Shown here piece by piece: positions 11,446 through 22,060 of a stretch of DNA of 64,000 nt. This DNA is from Saccharina japonica (Eukaryota > Sar > Phaeophyceae > Laminariales > Laminariaceae). The stretch covers positions 159,384 through 223,383 of the forward strand of contig MEHQ01003811.1 in assembly GCA_008828725.1 (NCBI GenBank). The letters are read 5' to 3'. Within the stretch, counting starts at the first letter, position 1. Each line of letters begins with the position of its first letter. The translations under genes were made by a program, and so were the position numbers. The notes beneath the pieces are model-generated. The model saw nothing but the letters and a program-made list of their open reading frames with translations, searched no databases and was not told the DNA's origin.

Positions 11446-13332
11446 GTAAGCGCTGTACCCAGGAATATACTACCAGGGTCATTTGGGGAGGAGCAACTTT
11501 AGAGTTGCTCGATTTTGTGTATAACGGTGGTCACTTGAGAATCTCGGAACCTCACCCGAAGACTAGTTTTGAATGGGGGAAACTTAAGTGCTACGATATC
11601 ATGCCGATGAACGACCCCATGGCCTAAACTACAGGAACGAAACCTATTGCAGCACAAAAAAAGAAATTTCCGACTATTTTGGGGTTAAGGAGCCTCGTCA
11701 TTCAAAAACCGTTTCTGCCAAAAAACGGTATACCTCTACCTCTATCGTAGCACGCATCGTTAGGCTCATCCCGCGGTAGTTAGGGCTTACAGCTACAGTA
11801 GATTTTGCCCCTTCTGCGGTAACATGTTATGACCGGTTGAGCTGCTCAAGTGAGCAACTATCGATTGATGTGATGTGTTTCCTCTAGAGTCTTTGTAGGG
11901 TCTTGTTCGTTTTGAGAGCCAGTGGACATCTTCGAGTGAGCTGATCTTTTGTGTTTCGACTACGCCGGCATAGGTAGGTAGGTGTACATCATGGTCATGG
12001 TGTTCGAACAAACTTTTACGAAGCAGTTATATCTCGGGTGAGGTATTGGTCTCCCCAGGCGAGGTGCTCAGAGTATAAGGCGCTACCTACCTATACCGTG
12101 GCAAATTCCTCGTTTATTCCGTGTAGAGCCTGTCCCTCCGCTCCAATGGCGAAGGGGCCAAACTGGACGTTGGAATTAAACATGCCGGGACTTCGTGTAA
12201 ACGACCTACCGTACCGTCTAAAAACTGGTTTTTGGAGGAGATATTGAGGCATATAGAGCTCCTCAAGTGAGTACATACATATGTAAACATATATAATTTT
12301 ATGTTGAGTCCACCCTAAAGCATGCAGGGGAAAAAAATAAAAATCCGGGCCGGCCTCAGAATCGGAATCTCGGCACCTCAATATCTCGAGATTGTTTTCA
12401 TTTATTTGACCGCTCTTTTAGAGGATCGGCACCGACGCCCCTCGCCCTGCGTCCCCCCCGCTTGCCTCACCGCGAACGCGTGCGGGGGTACATCTGTAAA
12501 TACATGCATTAGTGTCAAACCTGTAATACGTTGTAGACAACTTCAAAAACCTACTAATACTGTACACACCCCTTAGAACGCCCGATCGAACGATCCCACC
12601 AAGATAGCAAAAATGAGTTTCGAGAACAAAGTTAACATTTCGATCTAACATCTTCGTTATATTTCTATGTCTCATACTAAAAATACTGTACCTGGTAGAA
12701 AATAGGTGCTGCGCACCCCTTATTATGTACCGCAGCATACATCACAACGCCGACCAAGGTGCCACGGAAAGAGAGCTAGGGAAAATGGCTGTACTCTGCA
12801 ATCAAACCACCTTGCTTATCGATATCCTCTGATGTAACAAAAGGACACGGAGAGCTTGTACGGGGCACTCGGCCAGCCAACGACTAGACGCTAAAAAACG
12901 GATACTAAGGATGAACTGCATTCCTGCTGGAAACGTTGCCGCTTGTAAACATAACCTCTTTCGTGTAGGTGGTTCGTTATCGTTGTAGTGCAGTCAGCTT
13001 TTTATGCGTTACACGGTTTTGTTTCCAGATGGCTGAGAAACAGGGAGAGCTCAAAAACATATATATATATGCGGGATGCTCGCTTCACAGGTGGTCGGGA
13101 CCCCCCCTCGCCCTCTTTACACAATATAGGCATAACTGAACAAGCAAATATTGTGGATGCATTTTGTTCACCAATGTCGCACACCATTAGGCGTACCGAA
13201 TTGAGAGGTTTTCGACGCCGGTTGGGGGTTTCCTACATTGTTCGATGGCTCCACAAGGATACATATAGGTCCACATTGTGCAAGGAGGGGGTCTTCGCCA
13301 CCCGTCTTGCCCTTTGTACCCTCGAATCGCTG

Positions 13333-13333
13333 C
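13333..13333. other. single N at a chimeric junction
   Basis: The base left of the N mirrors position 2689. The base right of it matches the reverse complement of position 9070, so two non-adjacent copies of the same locus meet here. This is the pattern of a joined gap or misassembly. Confidence 0.9.
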
Positions 13334-14487
13334 NTTTGGTGGAAAATAAAGGTGCAACCCGATGAACAATCCCATGGCCTGAGTGTAAAATGGAAAACAA
13401 TATACAACGACAATAATGAAATTCTGACGAGATTGGGCCCCGTCATTCAAAAACTGTTTTAGCTAAAAAAAGGTATACCGTATACCTCTTTCGTAGCACG
13501 CGTCTTAATAGTTCGGTGAAGTTATTTCTTGGTCCGTCCTTTGAAAGTTTTTCTTGGGTTCTGCTCACGAAGTCGAGCAAAACGATATAAACTGCAAAAA
13601 TATATGATGTCGCATACAAGAGACCCTGCTGCTTCCAGCGCCGCGGCGTGCTTCCACGGTACCCGGCACAGCAAGATGAAAACAGAATATTGAACCACGC
13701 CGCGTTGCACCGCGTGTATGGCATACGCATTGCTCCACCGGGTGATGCATATACTGAACTCCACCCCGGGTTTGTAGACGCCTACTATGGTATGAGGCTG
13801 GTACATACAATCGTACGGCATAACACGCGCAAGATAAAACGCATTATGGGACGAATTTCAGGGCCGAGTTTCTCCAAAAGATGGGGGGGGGGGGTGTACT
13901 CGATATTCATGCATGGCCGTAGTTGTATGACGAAATACCTTCGCATCGCTACAATGCCGGGACGGAGCATGTCAGGTATATACCGACCAGGCAGGCATTG
14001 CTTGCACCAAGCGAAGAGGGGGGGGGGGGGGTACGATACAGACGACAAACGTGGTGGCTATGGAAACATCTCGTCGATCTATTTGAATAGACGCGTCGCT
14101 GTGCGCTTCGATTGTCTCTGTTGTCACTACATACAACAAATCTTAAAAATAGCTCATTCGTTCGAGGGGGGGGGGGTTGTTGTCTTATTATCTCCATTCA
14201 CAGTACGAGCGTATACGGCAAGCTAACGACACCGCTATGGACCTCGATTGCAGTACCTGGGTGCCGTACATAATTATAAAAGGGATTCATAATGTCATGA
14301 TTATGTGTAGGGGTACCATAGGCGTGGAGATACTGTACCTTTTTTTGGCTGTAATGGGCTCTGAGTGACCTGTTAAAGGTTCCTTAACCCTTTTAGGACT
14401 GCAGTCCCGTTTTGAGGACAAACCACTCTAATTCTAAGTAATTTGTCCCCAAAACGGGACTGCAGTTCTAAAAGGGTTAACCCCAAA
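13334..14487. repeat. third, partial copy of the repeat (inverse of 7920-9070)
   Basis: About 1.15 kb collinear with the reverse complement of 7920-9070, covering the inner end of the right arm and part of the loop. It ends at CCCCAAATC, after which the family-1 element sequence continues without the interruption seen at 7916. This copy therefore preserves the original context of the TTAA insertion. No LNR exon is included. Confidence 0.9.
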
Positions 14488-14682
14488 TCGTCGGAACTTC
14501 ATTTTTGTGTTGCACTAGTTTTCGTTGTGTACGCATAGGCCATGGGGTTGTTTCTCGGGTTGCTTTTTTATTCCCCTCCAAAACCATTGTCGTGGTGGAG
14601 GTATTGAGCTCCATGAGTGACCACCCTCATATCATAGAATGTCCTGTATGCAGGTGCACCTTTACCGTACGTAGCGTGCGTC
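14320..14682. mobile_element. family-1 TIR element carrying a nested TTAA element
   Basis: The host element runs from a degenerate left end (GCGTGGAGATACTGTACC) to a right end that reads GACGCACGCTACGTACGG on the other strand. The 97-bp palindromic TTAA element occupies 14384-14480 and splits the conserved CTCCTTAACCCCAAA block at its TTAA. This gives a clear relative age: the family-1 element is older. Confidence 0.75.
14384..14480. mobile_element. 97-bp palindromic TTAA element, nested copy
   Basis: Same element as 7926-8022 in the other orientation. Removing it together with one TTAA restores the GGTTCCTTAACCCCAAATCGTCGG block typical of family-1 copies, showing insertion at TTAA. Confidence 0.85.
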
Positions 14683-15049
14683 AGAAGCATCGAATTAATG
14701 ACTCAAGCTATAGTCTACTATAGTGTTGATTAAGTAGGTTTGGAAAAATAAGGATTCGATACGTAGAGTAGACTATGGATTGTCGTAGCAAGATATCTGG
14801 GAGAAGAAGATATAACAGGGACGGCATCTTTAGGCCCATTCTAATTACCGAATGTTTGGACGTTTTGTTTTCGTAATTCCAAAACAATGTCGGAAAAAAA
14901 GGCAAATCTAAAATTAAAGCGTTCGGTGCGTTTTGCACCCCGATGGATTTCCAGAAGTGCAACCTTTTTTTTCATTTATTTCGGAAATAAAGACAACCAA
15001 AACCGAAAACAATAACCCCGGCAAATCTGTTTTCGATAAGCACGATGTT

Positions 15050-15362
15050 TGTATATGTCGCTGTCGAACGTGTCCTGTGCTAGCCCACGTGCCGATACCG
15101 TGAGTCGACAAGGAGGAGTAGTAGATAATGTATTCGTATCACTAAATACCCAAATATACACACAAGCAGAGCCAGTACCTGTCGTCAAAGGCCCATCATA
15201 TAAACCACACACAGGAGGTAAGCCACACCAGAGTTGTCACCGGCTGCACCCCTCACATATATACGAGAAGTATCATTGTATTAAAGCCCTGGTCGTATCA
15301 TTATCATCATCGACTTATCCCGAAGGAACAGCTTCACGCGAGGCATCAATCATCTCAGATCA
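15050..15362 (-). repeat. 3' LTR of the copia element
   Basis: Direct repeat of 19711-20021 with the shared core AGCCAGTACCTGTCGTCAAA and the end CTCAGATCA. About six per cent divergence by eye, including a small indel cluster near 15075-15090. Confidence 0.9.
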
Positions 15363-15499
15363 TAATGCCTCGCCACAACATATAAAACACCAATCTCCGT
15401 AGGCCAGTATGAAACCCCCAAAGATATCCACCGACCGTATGAAGCTCTCGCATACCACGAACAGCCCCCCTATTCGGTGTGCGATACGATAGGTCCCGA

Positions 15500-15675
15500 A
15501 TATATTATCACCAATTCCCAGGTAAAACCGCAAGTCCCAAATTCCACAAGTGAATCATTGCCAAGGTAAAACGGCAACCCCAAATTCCATCCTTCATCAT
15601 TGCCAAGGTAAAACGGCGATCCCAAATTCCATCCTCAAGAATTGCCAACGTAAAACGGCAATCCCGATACCAATC
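15500..15675. repeat. ~45-bp tandem repeat inside the copia element
   Basis: Four diverged units of the type TTGCCAAGGTAAAACGGCAA followed by CCCAAATTCCA. They lie between the decayed pol and the 3' LTR and are non-coding. Confidence 0.8.
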
Positions 15676-16284
15676 TCTCAATCTCGATTCCAGTATATAT
15701 CTCCTAAACTATGGTGAGACAGTAACTACGGGAAGGGGAAAATCCAACAAACGTGAGTATGCTGGTAAAACCTTCAAACAAAATCAATAACACCGTCTTC
15801 ACATAGATACCGTACGCCCGATAACATCGCCCCCCCTGTTGTGTACTCTGTAAGAGCACAACAAGAGAACATCTCTGATACAGAACACCTCAAATAAAAT
15901 CATAGCAGCCCCTCCCCTCGGAAGTATACAAGAAGACAACAATCCGTATCTGAATCCAAGAGTTCTATAAGTATCAGTAATTGGTTCCCCTGTACGTTGT
16001 GCGCAATGAACCAATAGCCAAAGCGTACGGCACGATTCATCAAGACCATCGGCATACTCTATTGGCGTATTAACCTTACGGGTATTCAACGTGTGGGTAC
16101 CTCCCAACACATTCTCCATTTCCTTAAGAACTCCTGAAGTTGCACGTTAACTTTTCAAGTACTTTAGATACACATTCCATGCACATCGAAAACTCCTACT
16201 ACTATCCCCCAAAACCAAATGCCCCAAAACCCCCAGGAAAACAAACAAACAAACGAACCAGTGGATGAAATCACAATAAGTTCA

Positions 16285-16509
16285 TCACAGAGTCACAGTC
16301 AAGCGAAAGGTCTCAGCATGCAACGGTTTGATGAGAAAGTCGGCATACTTATCTGCCGACCGTACGTATTAATCTCAAACTATCCGTTCGACACATCCTC
16401 TAGACATCTACGTCCTATAATCAAACCATACACAGACACCAGCGCGCATAACTGCTCCACCAGAGACAGACGTCCGGTCAGTAGCCTTGCGTGCATCCGT
16501 ATCCACGTA
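16285..16509 (-). pseudogene. copia RNase H and pol C-terminus, broken
   Basis: Read from 16509 on the minus strand, one frame gives YVDTDARKATDRTSVSGGAV, the start of a Ty1/copia RNase H (Y-x-D-x-D and SVSGG). It stops in frame after WFDYRT. A different frame at 16350-16285 gives KYADFLIKPLHAETFRL and then a TGA, which is the characteristic copia terminal ADFLTKPL-like motif. The middle carrying the STTEAEY-type catalytic segment is lost or shifted. This is a relic, not a working enzyme. Confidence 0.8.
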
Positions 16510-18278
16510 TGATTACCCCAACTGAACTCGACTATCTGCGATGGAAAGTCTTCGTCGTGTTACCGAGTACAGCTACTATCTCCCCCCTGCTCGGAAGACG
16601 ACAAAACATCCATCGCATGGTTAATAGTAAAATCCTGCGACATCAGTGTGACTCAAAAACCCCTCAATCATAAAATCAAAACCAAACTCAACTCCACACC
16701 CACCAACCAGAAACATCAGCGATCTATATCAAATAAGCGCCGCAGACAACGAAACAAACAGAACGTCGTTGTCGTTGTATGCATTCACTCACGTACAAGA
16801 CTGCTCGGTCCCTCGTTATAATTCAACTATCCTCCTACCAAAACAAGCATTTAGGTCCTCGATATACCAGGTAAAGCATCGTCTTTCAATCATACCCCAG
16901 GTCCTGATAAATGGACTGCCATAACCGAGATACGTGACAATGTACAGCTGTTGATGCTGTTATTTTATAGTATTCTGACATCGTACGTCAGAGGTCGTAG
17001 TACGCAATTCAGAATGCCAAATATCAGATACCAGTATAACAGGGGTGCATATCATTATACTCGTATATCCAATGCAAAGCATTTTACAATCCAAGCGTCA
17101 TAATATTTCGGCTCGTCAATTCCTACTGAAACAAAACGATAAAAACATAATCTCCTGTAGGCCATTGTTACTAAACGACCCCAACCCCACGCGCTCAACC
17201 CCCGTCTCCTGCTCCTACCCACGGACTCGACGCTGTCTTCCGCCGCGGCTCAACTCACCGCGGCATGGACTATCTCATAATCCGCAGAGTGAGGGTGCAG
17301 TTTAACTCGTTGAGCAAAGGGTGCATCGGGTGGTGAGTTTCGGCGCCAGGAACCAAGTCAAATCGTTAGATAACGAACCACATCATTATGCATTATGTCT
17401 GTGGGTAGAATCATGCCATCAACCCCCCCTCGTGATTCTTCCCAACAAACAATAGTGACAAAAACAACGTCAGTACCGATTTCTGGTTGCTCTTTCTACT
17501 CCATGACCACAAAAAATAACTTTTACCATTACAACGCATCAGCACTGATTTTCACACATAAATATAATGTACTGTTGTAGAATCAAGCTTAAATCAGCAG
17601 TCATTTTCCAACACATTGATCATTCATTGAAGAATCAAGCCAAAATTAGCAGTAGTCTCCCAACCCATTATATAACATGCAATGTAAAATCAAGCCAATA
17701 GTCAGCAGTAATTTTTCCTACACAATCGTATCATGCGCCGTAAAATCAAGCCAGAACCAGCAGTAATTTTCCAACACATTAAATATCATGTACTTGAGAA
17801 TCAAGCTGGCAACCCACCCCCTGTTATGCTTCAAGCAACACACAGCAATACGGGTATCATGCATCCACGTATACATATAATACGGTATACCAGTACACAG
17901 CAGTCTAACAAATCATGCACTGCTGCTGTAGAACCAAGCTGTCACAAATATCACGCACTGCGGCTTGCTGTAGGATCAGTCAATCACATACTGGTTCCAC
18001 ACAGCAGTGCACTTTGTCTGTAGAATCATGGCATCGCAACCCCCTCCCGTGATACCAACAGCAAGACACACAATATAGTTGTGCTCCATCATACCAGGGT
18101 ACAATCACACAACTACAGCAGTCCTCGACCGCTCTCCTACCCAGTTCCGATCCAACCACACACATAGCTGCGATCCATCATACCAGGGTACACGCTCGCC
18201 ACAACTACAGGAGTCCTTGTTCAAATATGCCGGCCAAGACACAGAAAAGCACAAAAACAAAACAACAGACCAAAAAAA
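16510..18278 (-). other. decayed internal region of the copia element, with tandem repeats
   Basis: This is where integrase and reverse transcriptase would lie. I find only stop-riddled fragments with no confident domain. Tandem repeats occur at about 17570-17830 (~58-bp units containing AATCAAGC and CAGCAGTAATTTTCC) and at 18085-18215 (two units around CATCATACCAGGGTACA). Confidence 0.6.
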
Positions 18279-19497
18279 TCAAATCAACTTAATCCACCAA
18301 CAAGAAAGTTGGAGAATATAACATGCCTGCTTCCCTGGATCGTATGGGAAAGATCGCGCCCCGCTGCTGCTGCTGCTGCTGCCGCTGCTGCTGGTGTCCT
18401 CTCCCACGAGCTCCACCTCTGATCGCCCGTCACCATTCCCCCCCCCACGCCCATCCCGTTTCTCTGGTTTCCCTGGGTCGAAGGGGTACGAGCCACTCTG
18501 GCCCAAACCAATCTGCGGCACTCCGCCGCCCACACCGTCCCCATCCCATTGCTGCTGCATCGTCACCGACGACGAAAGCGGCGGGGGCGTGACACCAACA
18601 CCACCGACCGGCTCCACCTCAGATTCAGCAACACCAAGCTCCACCACCCTAGCCTCAGCACCGCCAAGTTCCACCACCGCAGCTTCCGCCAAACCGAGCT
18701 CCTCCTCCTCAGCCTCGGGCTGCTGCTGTAGGCACGCAGCTAGCGGCGCACGAGTATCACGGAACGCCTCCACCTCGGGCTCAGCAACGCCAAGTTCCAC
18801 CACCTCAGCCTCAGCATAAACGAGCTCTTTCTCCTCAGCAACACAAAGCTCGTTGAAGCTCCGGTACGGAACACCAACTCCTCCAGCTCGTCGCTTGGCA
18901 GACTGCAACCTCTCCCACCAGGATTTCTTCTGCAGGACGGTACGCGGTTGAGGTCCATGAAACATATTCCACAGCTCCTCGCGCGCAGCTGCTCTGCAGG
19001 CATCCCGCTTGCTGATGACATCCAGCTCCAACCTCACGTCCTGTATCTGCTGCTGCTGTTGTGGCCCGACTCCCAACTGCCGCTGCCGCTGCTGCGCGGC
19101 GCCACCGTGCGGCTGCTGGAGCGCCGCTGTTCCAGCCTGCGACACGTAGCGGTGGTCCGGCGCGTAGACGGTTGTAGGCTGGGCAGTGCATTGCCTGGCC
19201 CTGTGACCATAAGGTAGGAACCCATCGCACACGATGTTAGGTGCAAAGCAAATCACGGCCTCATGCCCTCGAGCACCACAGCACTCGCACATGTAGAACC
19301 CGCCCAAAGACTGTCCTGGAGGTGGAGGGGACTCGGGCTAGTACGAGCCATTTCCGGTGTTACGAGTCCAATCAGTGTCCCCCGTGTTCTGCTGCTGGTG
19401 AAGCTGATGCTGCGGCTGAGGTGGGTGCTGCTGCTGGTAACTGTGACCTCCACCCCAACGCCGCTGCTGTTGCCGCTGATGCGGCCAGGCGCCTCCA

Positions 19498-19537
<40 letters not shown>

Positions 19538-19660
19538 GCTGCTGCTGTGCAGTGCCTCGATACTGCCGCTGCTGCTGCTGCTGCTGCTGCCCGAAATCCT
19601 CCAAATCAAAGACGCTCTCCTCGTAGTCAGTACCCCTTATACCACTCCCCCTCTAACACA
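18279..19660 (-). pseudogene. copia gag-like polyQ / CCHC zinc-knuckle protein with one in-frame stop
   Basis: One minus-strand frame runs from about 19660 to 18279, broken by a single TAG at 19338-19340. Upstream is a Gln-rich segment encoded by CAG runs (19380-19600); an N-terminal ATG is not visible. Downstream, TTG opens GGFYMCECCGARGHEAVIC, a C-x2-C-x4-H-x4-C zinc knuckle as in retroviral and copia Gag. A second knuckle reads VCDGFLPYGHRARQC, where Phe (TTC) stands where Cys (TGC) is expected. The rest has acidic repeats (ELGVAEPEVE type), a Ser run and repeated DPGK motifs. The stop, missing start and lost Cys suggest a dead gag; readthrough of the TAG cannot be excluded. Confidence 0.7.
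19380..19605 (-). repeat. CAG/CTG trinucleotide runs
   Basis: Interrupted (CTG)n on the plus strand at 19500-19590 and shorter runs to 19380, with further runs at 18364-18395 and 19050-19070. In the gag frame they encode polyGln, in other frames polyAla, polyLeu or polySer. This explains the many overlapping open frames here. Confidence 0.9.
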
Positions 19661-19710
19661 GTATAGCACTTCAGCGACTTCCGGGCCCGAAGCAATCCTA
19701 TGATCGAGTT

Positions 19711-20021
19711 TGTATATGTCACTGTCAAACGTGTTCTGTGTAACCACGCGGCTATACCGTGAGTCGTCAAGGAGGGGTAGTAGATAATGTACTCGTATCA
19801 CCAAATACCCAAATATACACACCAGTAGAGCCAGTACCTGTCGTCAAAGGCCCATCATATAAACCACACACAGGAGGTAAGCCGCACCAGAGTTGTCACC
19901 GGCTGCACCCCTCACATATATACGAGCAGTATCATTGTATCAAAGCCCGGGTCGTATCATTATCATCATCGACTTAGCCCGAAGGAACAGCTTCACGCGA
20001 GGCATCCATCATCTCAGATCA
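19711..20021 (-). repeat. 5' LTR of the copia element
   Basis: 311-bp direct repeat of 15050-15362. The minus-strand sequence just inside the LTR begins AACTCGATCATAGG; no canonical TGG-starting primer-binding site directly abuts it. Confidence 0.9.
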
Positions 20022-20046
20022 TAATTTATCGGCTCATCTGGTGTGT

Positions 20047-20160
20047 GTTCGGTATTTATTTGGTGTACGAGTATTTCATCTTTCCTCCTCGACCTACGTC
20101 ATAGGGGCACGCCGTGTGGTAATACAGAACACGTTATTCAGCAAGCGTATTCAAACACAC
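20047..20160. repeat. diverged solo-LTR fragment, opposite orientation
   Basis: The plus strand here (TATTTATTTGGTGTACGAGT, then TACAGAACACGTT) resembles the reverse complement of the adjacent LTR, with many substitutions. It is an older related LTR remnant lying next to the copia element. Confidence 0.7.
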
Positions 20161-20613
20161 GACCGTTACGCGCAAAAGGCAGCATGCACATTATCAGGAC
20201 TTTCTATAATAGGGGGCAGTCCCATGAATGTTCGTGGACGTTCCGGGACGTTTACTTCCGATTAAGGCTCCGCTATGGAAAGCACTGCCGTGTGACAGCG
20301 ATGCGAAAGACACACGCTACGATATAGCGGTACTGCTGTTGCAAGTGGTTTGGCGATATATATACATACTGAATTATATATATATGGCTGAAGGGGGTCC
20401 GAAACAGGAGAAAAACCGCTCGAAATGACGCCAGAATCCCATAAATTTGCCAGCACGTACTCCCTGTACACCTACAGCAGTAGTAGTCGGTCATGGGATT
20501 GTTCGTCTTGGTGAAAAAATAGCGAGTCCATGGATGAGCTACTGTACTGTAGTGAGGTGTTCCAGTGGAACACATATCTCCTAAACGACGGGTCGGCAAT
20601 CGATCAGACTTAC

Positions 20614-20788
20614 CGCAGTGTTCGTTATTATTCCGCAGGTTGCAGAATCCGTCTGCAATGTTAAAGTCTGCGCAGCCCGACGGCATGCTGTCGCTACCGG
20701 CGATAGCCCTTTCCGACAGAAGTACCAGTGCGTAGAAGTAGCTCAGGGACGCGAAGCCAACGGCGCATGCGAGGCGTTGGAAGGTCAT
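20614..20788 (-). CDS. LNR gene 1, exon 1 (signal peptide and LNR start)
   Basis: The minus-strand ATG at 20788 opens MTFQRLACAVGFASLSYFYA, a hydrophobic N-terminal signal peptide, followed by an Asp/Ser linker and the first half of an LNR (CADFNIADGFCNLRNNNEHC). It ends in phase 1 inside the CG codon at a GTAAGT donor. It matches exon 1 of LNR gene 2 (50465-50642) in layout, length and phase, and the two upstream flanks are similar too (shared TCTGGTGTR). The nearest compatible minus-strand exon downstream is 6277-6032, implying a 14.3-kb first intron with the copia element and the right arm in it. If the inverted repeat is a misassembly, the true intron is shorter. Confidence 0.75.
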
Positions 20789-20990
20789 GACAGGCGTTTT
20801 TTTGTTGGGCTTCGTGCGGAGGCCTTCGAGCCCTTTCTGGTGTAGTACCTGGCCTGGTCAATTTGCGGATGATGGGAAGGGTCAGCTTGTCAAATGGACG
20901 TTTTGTTGTTCTCGACATCCGAGATCGTGTGCGGCATGAACTCACACGTCGACCACTCACGTAAATATAAAGGAAGAACAAACAAGGAAA

Positions 20991-21280
20991 GACGCATGCG
21001 ACGGTAGAGGGGCACCTGCGTACAGGACATTTTCTGAAGCTCCTCACTTGAGGAGAAGCACACTACTGTACGTAATACCAAGCCAACAAAATAATGTTTT
21101 TGAAGTAAAATTAAAGTGCTCCCCGATGAACAATGCCCATGGCATGACCTGAGCATACAATTGAAAAATATTTTGCAACATAATACTGAAATTCCCGCCG
21201 AGTTTGAGTTGAGATACTTTTTTCTGTTCATTCAGAAAATATTTCAGCCAAAACGGGCTACCTCTACCGTAGCACGCCTC
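20991..21280. mobile_element. family-1 TIR element
   Basis: Begins GACGCATGCGACGGTAGAGG and ends CTACCGTAGCACGCCTC. Internal blocks (GAAGCTCCTCACTTGAGGAG, GATGAACAATGCCCATGGCA) match the family. It lies about 200 bp upstream of the start codon of LNR gene 1, so it could sit in that promoter. Confidence 0.8.
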
Positions 21281-21737
21281 AAAAAAAGAAACTAGACGGG
21301 GGAAACCCCTCTAATGAACGAAGTCTACTGTAACTTCCGGAAGTACTCTTTTCTGTACTGCCTAACGTAGTCCCACTACATCTTCCACGTGTTTTGTCTC
21401 AAACGGTTCGGTGTCGTGCGTATATGTGGCGACGAACGGCCTTACTCCAACATCCACCAGTTCGACAGACGACGTAGAGTCGCCAAATTGTGGAATGACG
21501 ACTTCGTAATTATTAAGGGCAACGACTATTAAATACTTGTTGTACGGATAATCTCACGAGTGTGGTGCATTCGAGGTAATACGCATAGTCGAGAGAAAGG
21601 CTGAACATATTGATAGGATCACGTTCCCTTTCCAGGGGGACAACATGACATCTGTTTCGACGCATGCGTTTTGTGTCTTCGAGGGATCACGTCACCAACA
21701 CCATCTCAGGTTGAAGCCATATTTCGTCATTTCAACC
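21281..21737. other. no recognisable feature
   Basis: Unique-looking sequence with no convincing exon or repeat. It ends at the SINE head. Confidence 0.4.
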
Positions 21738-22060
21738 GGTCACCCCGGTAGTCTAGTGGTCAGCCTCAAATTTTATTAGCATGGAGTATCCGGGTTGAAA
21801 TCCAACCGTGGCGAGATTTTGACTTTATTTGCGAAAATTGAAAAAGGAACCGGTTGCTGAAAGCGCCGTCGTGGGGTGGGTTGGCGGAAGTCGACGCGAG
21901 TCGGCGAGGGAAGAAACTGCTGAAACCTTCTCGCGATAATAATGAAAGGCACTTATCGTAGTGGGGAGGGGGGATGATAGCCGACAATATGACCCCGGAT
22001 CTCAGCTACTACTGCAGGATGGAGAGGGAAAACAAGGGCGAAGATAATAAATTTGATGGA
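21738..22060 (+). mobile_element. tRNA-derived SINE (family S1), full length
   Basis: The head begins GGTCACCCCGGTAGTCTAGTGGTCAGC, split here as GGTCACCCCGG and TAGTCTAGTGGTCAGC (A-box-like), and carries a B-box-like GGGTTGAAATCC. The body has the family signature GCTGAAAGCGCC, CGACGCGAGTCGGCGAGGGA, TCTCGCGATAA and GACCCCGGATCT, and ends in AAGGGCGAAGATAATAAATT. Other copies show the same head-body order and an A-rich 3' tail, as expected for pol III retroposons. It is mobilised in trans, plausibly by a LINE such as the one at 28.3 kb; that partner is a guess. Confidence 0.85.

Larger units (their letters stand above)
8385..13332. repeat. right arm of the ~4.95-kb inverted repeat, ending at an N
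   Basis: Reverse complement of 2689-7640. Its outer end falls exactly on the N at 13333, at the base mirroring position 2689, so the arm stops at an assembly discontinuity and not at a visible biological boundary. It contains plus-strand copies of the three LNR exons but no signal-peptide exon upstream of them. Confidence 0.95.
15050..20021 (-). mobile_element. decayed Ty1/copia LTR retrotransposon
   Basis: A 4.97-kb element read on the minus strand: 5' LTR 19711-20021, polyQ/CCHC gag, decayed pol, and 3' LTR 15050-15362. The LTRs have TG...CA ends in plus-strand reading (TGTATATGTC ... CTCAGATCA). They differ at roughly twenty positions over ~312 bp, so the insertion is not recent. The order gag, then RNase H last before the 3' LTR, with the RNase H and terminal motifs named below, places it in Ty1/copia. 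No intact pol frame remains and I see no clear target-site duplication. It lies in the inferred first intron of LNR gene 1, in the same orientation. Confidence 0.85.

Noticed and set aside
15375-18278. A gag-only (TR-GAG type) non-autonomous element
   Set aside because: The RNase H start and the ADFLIKPL terminal motif at 16285-16509 show that a pol gene was once present.
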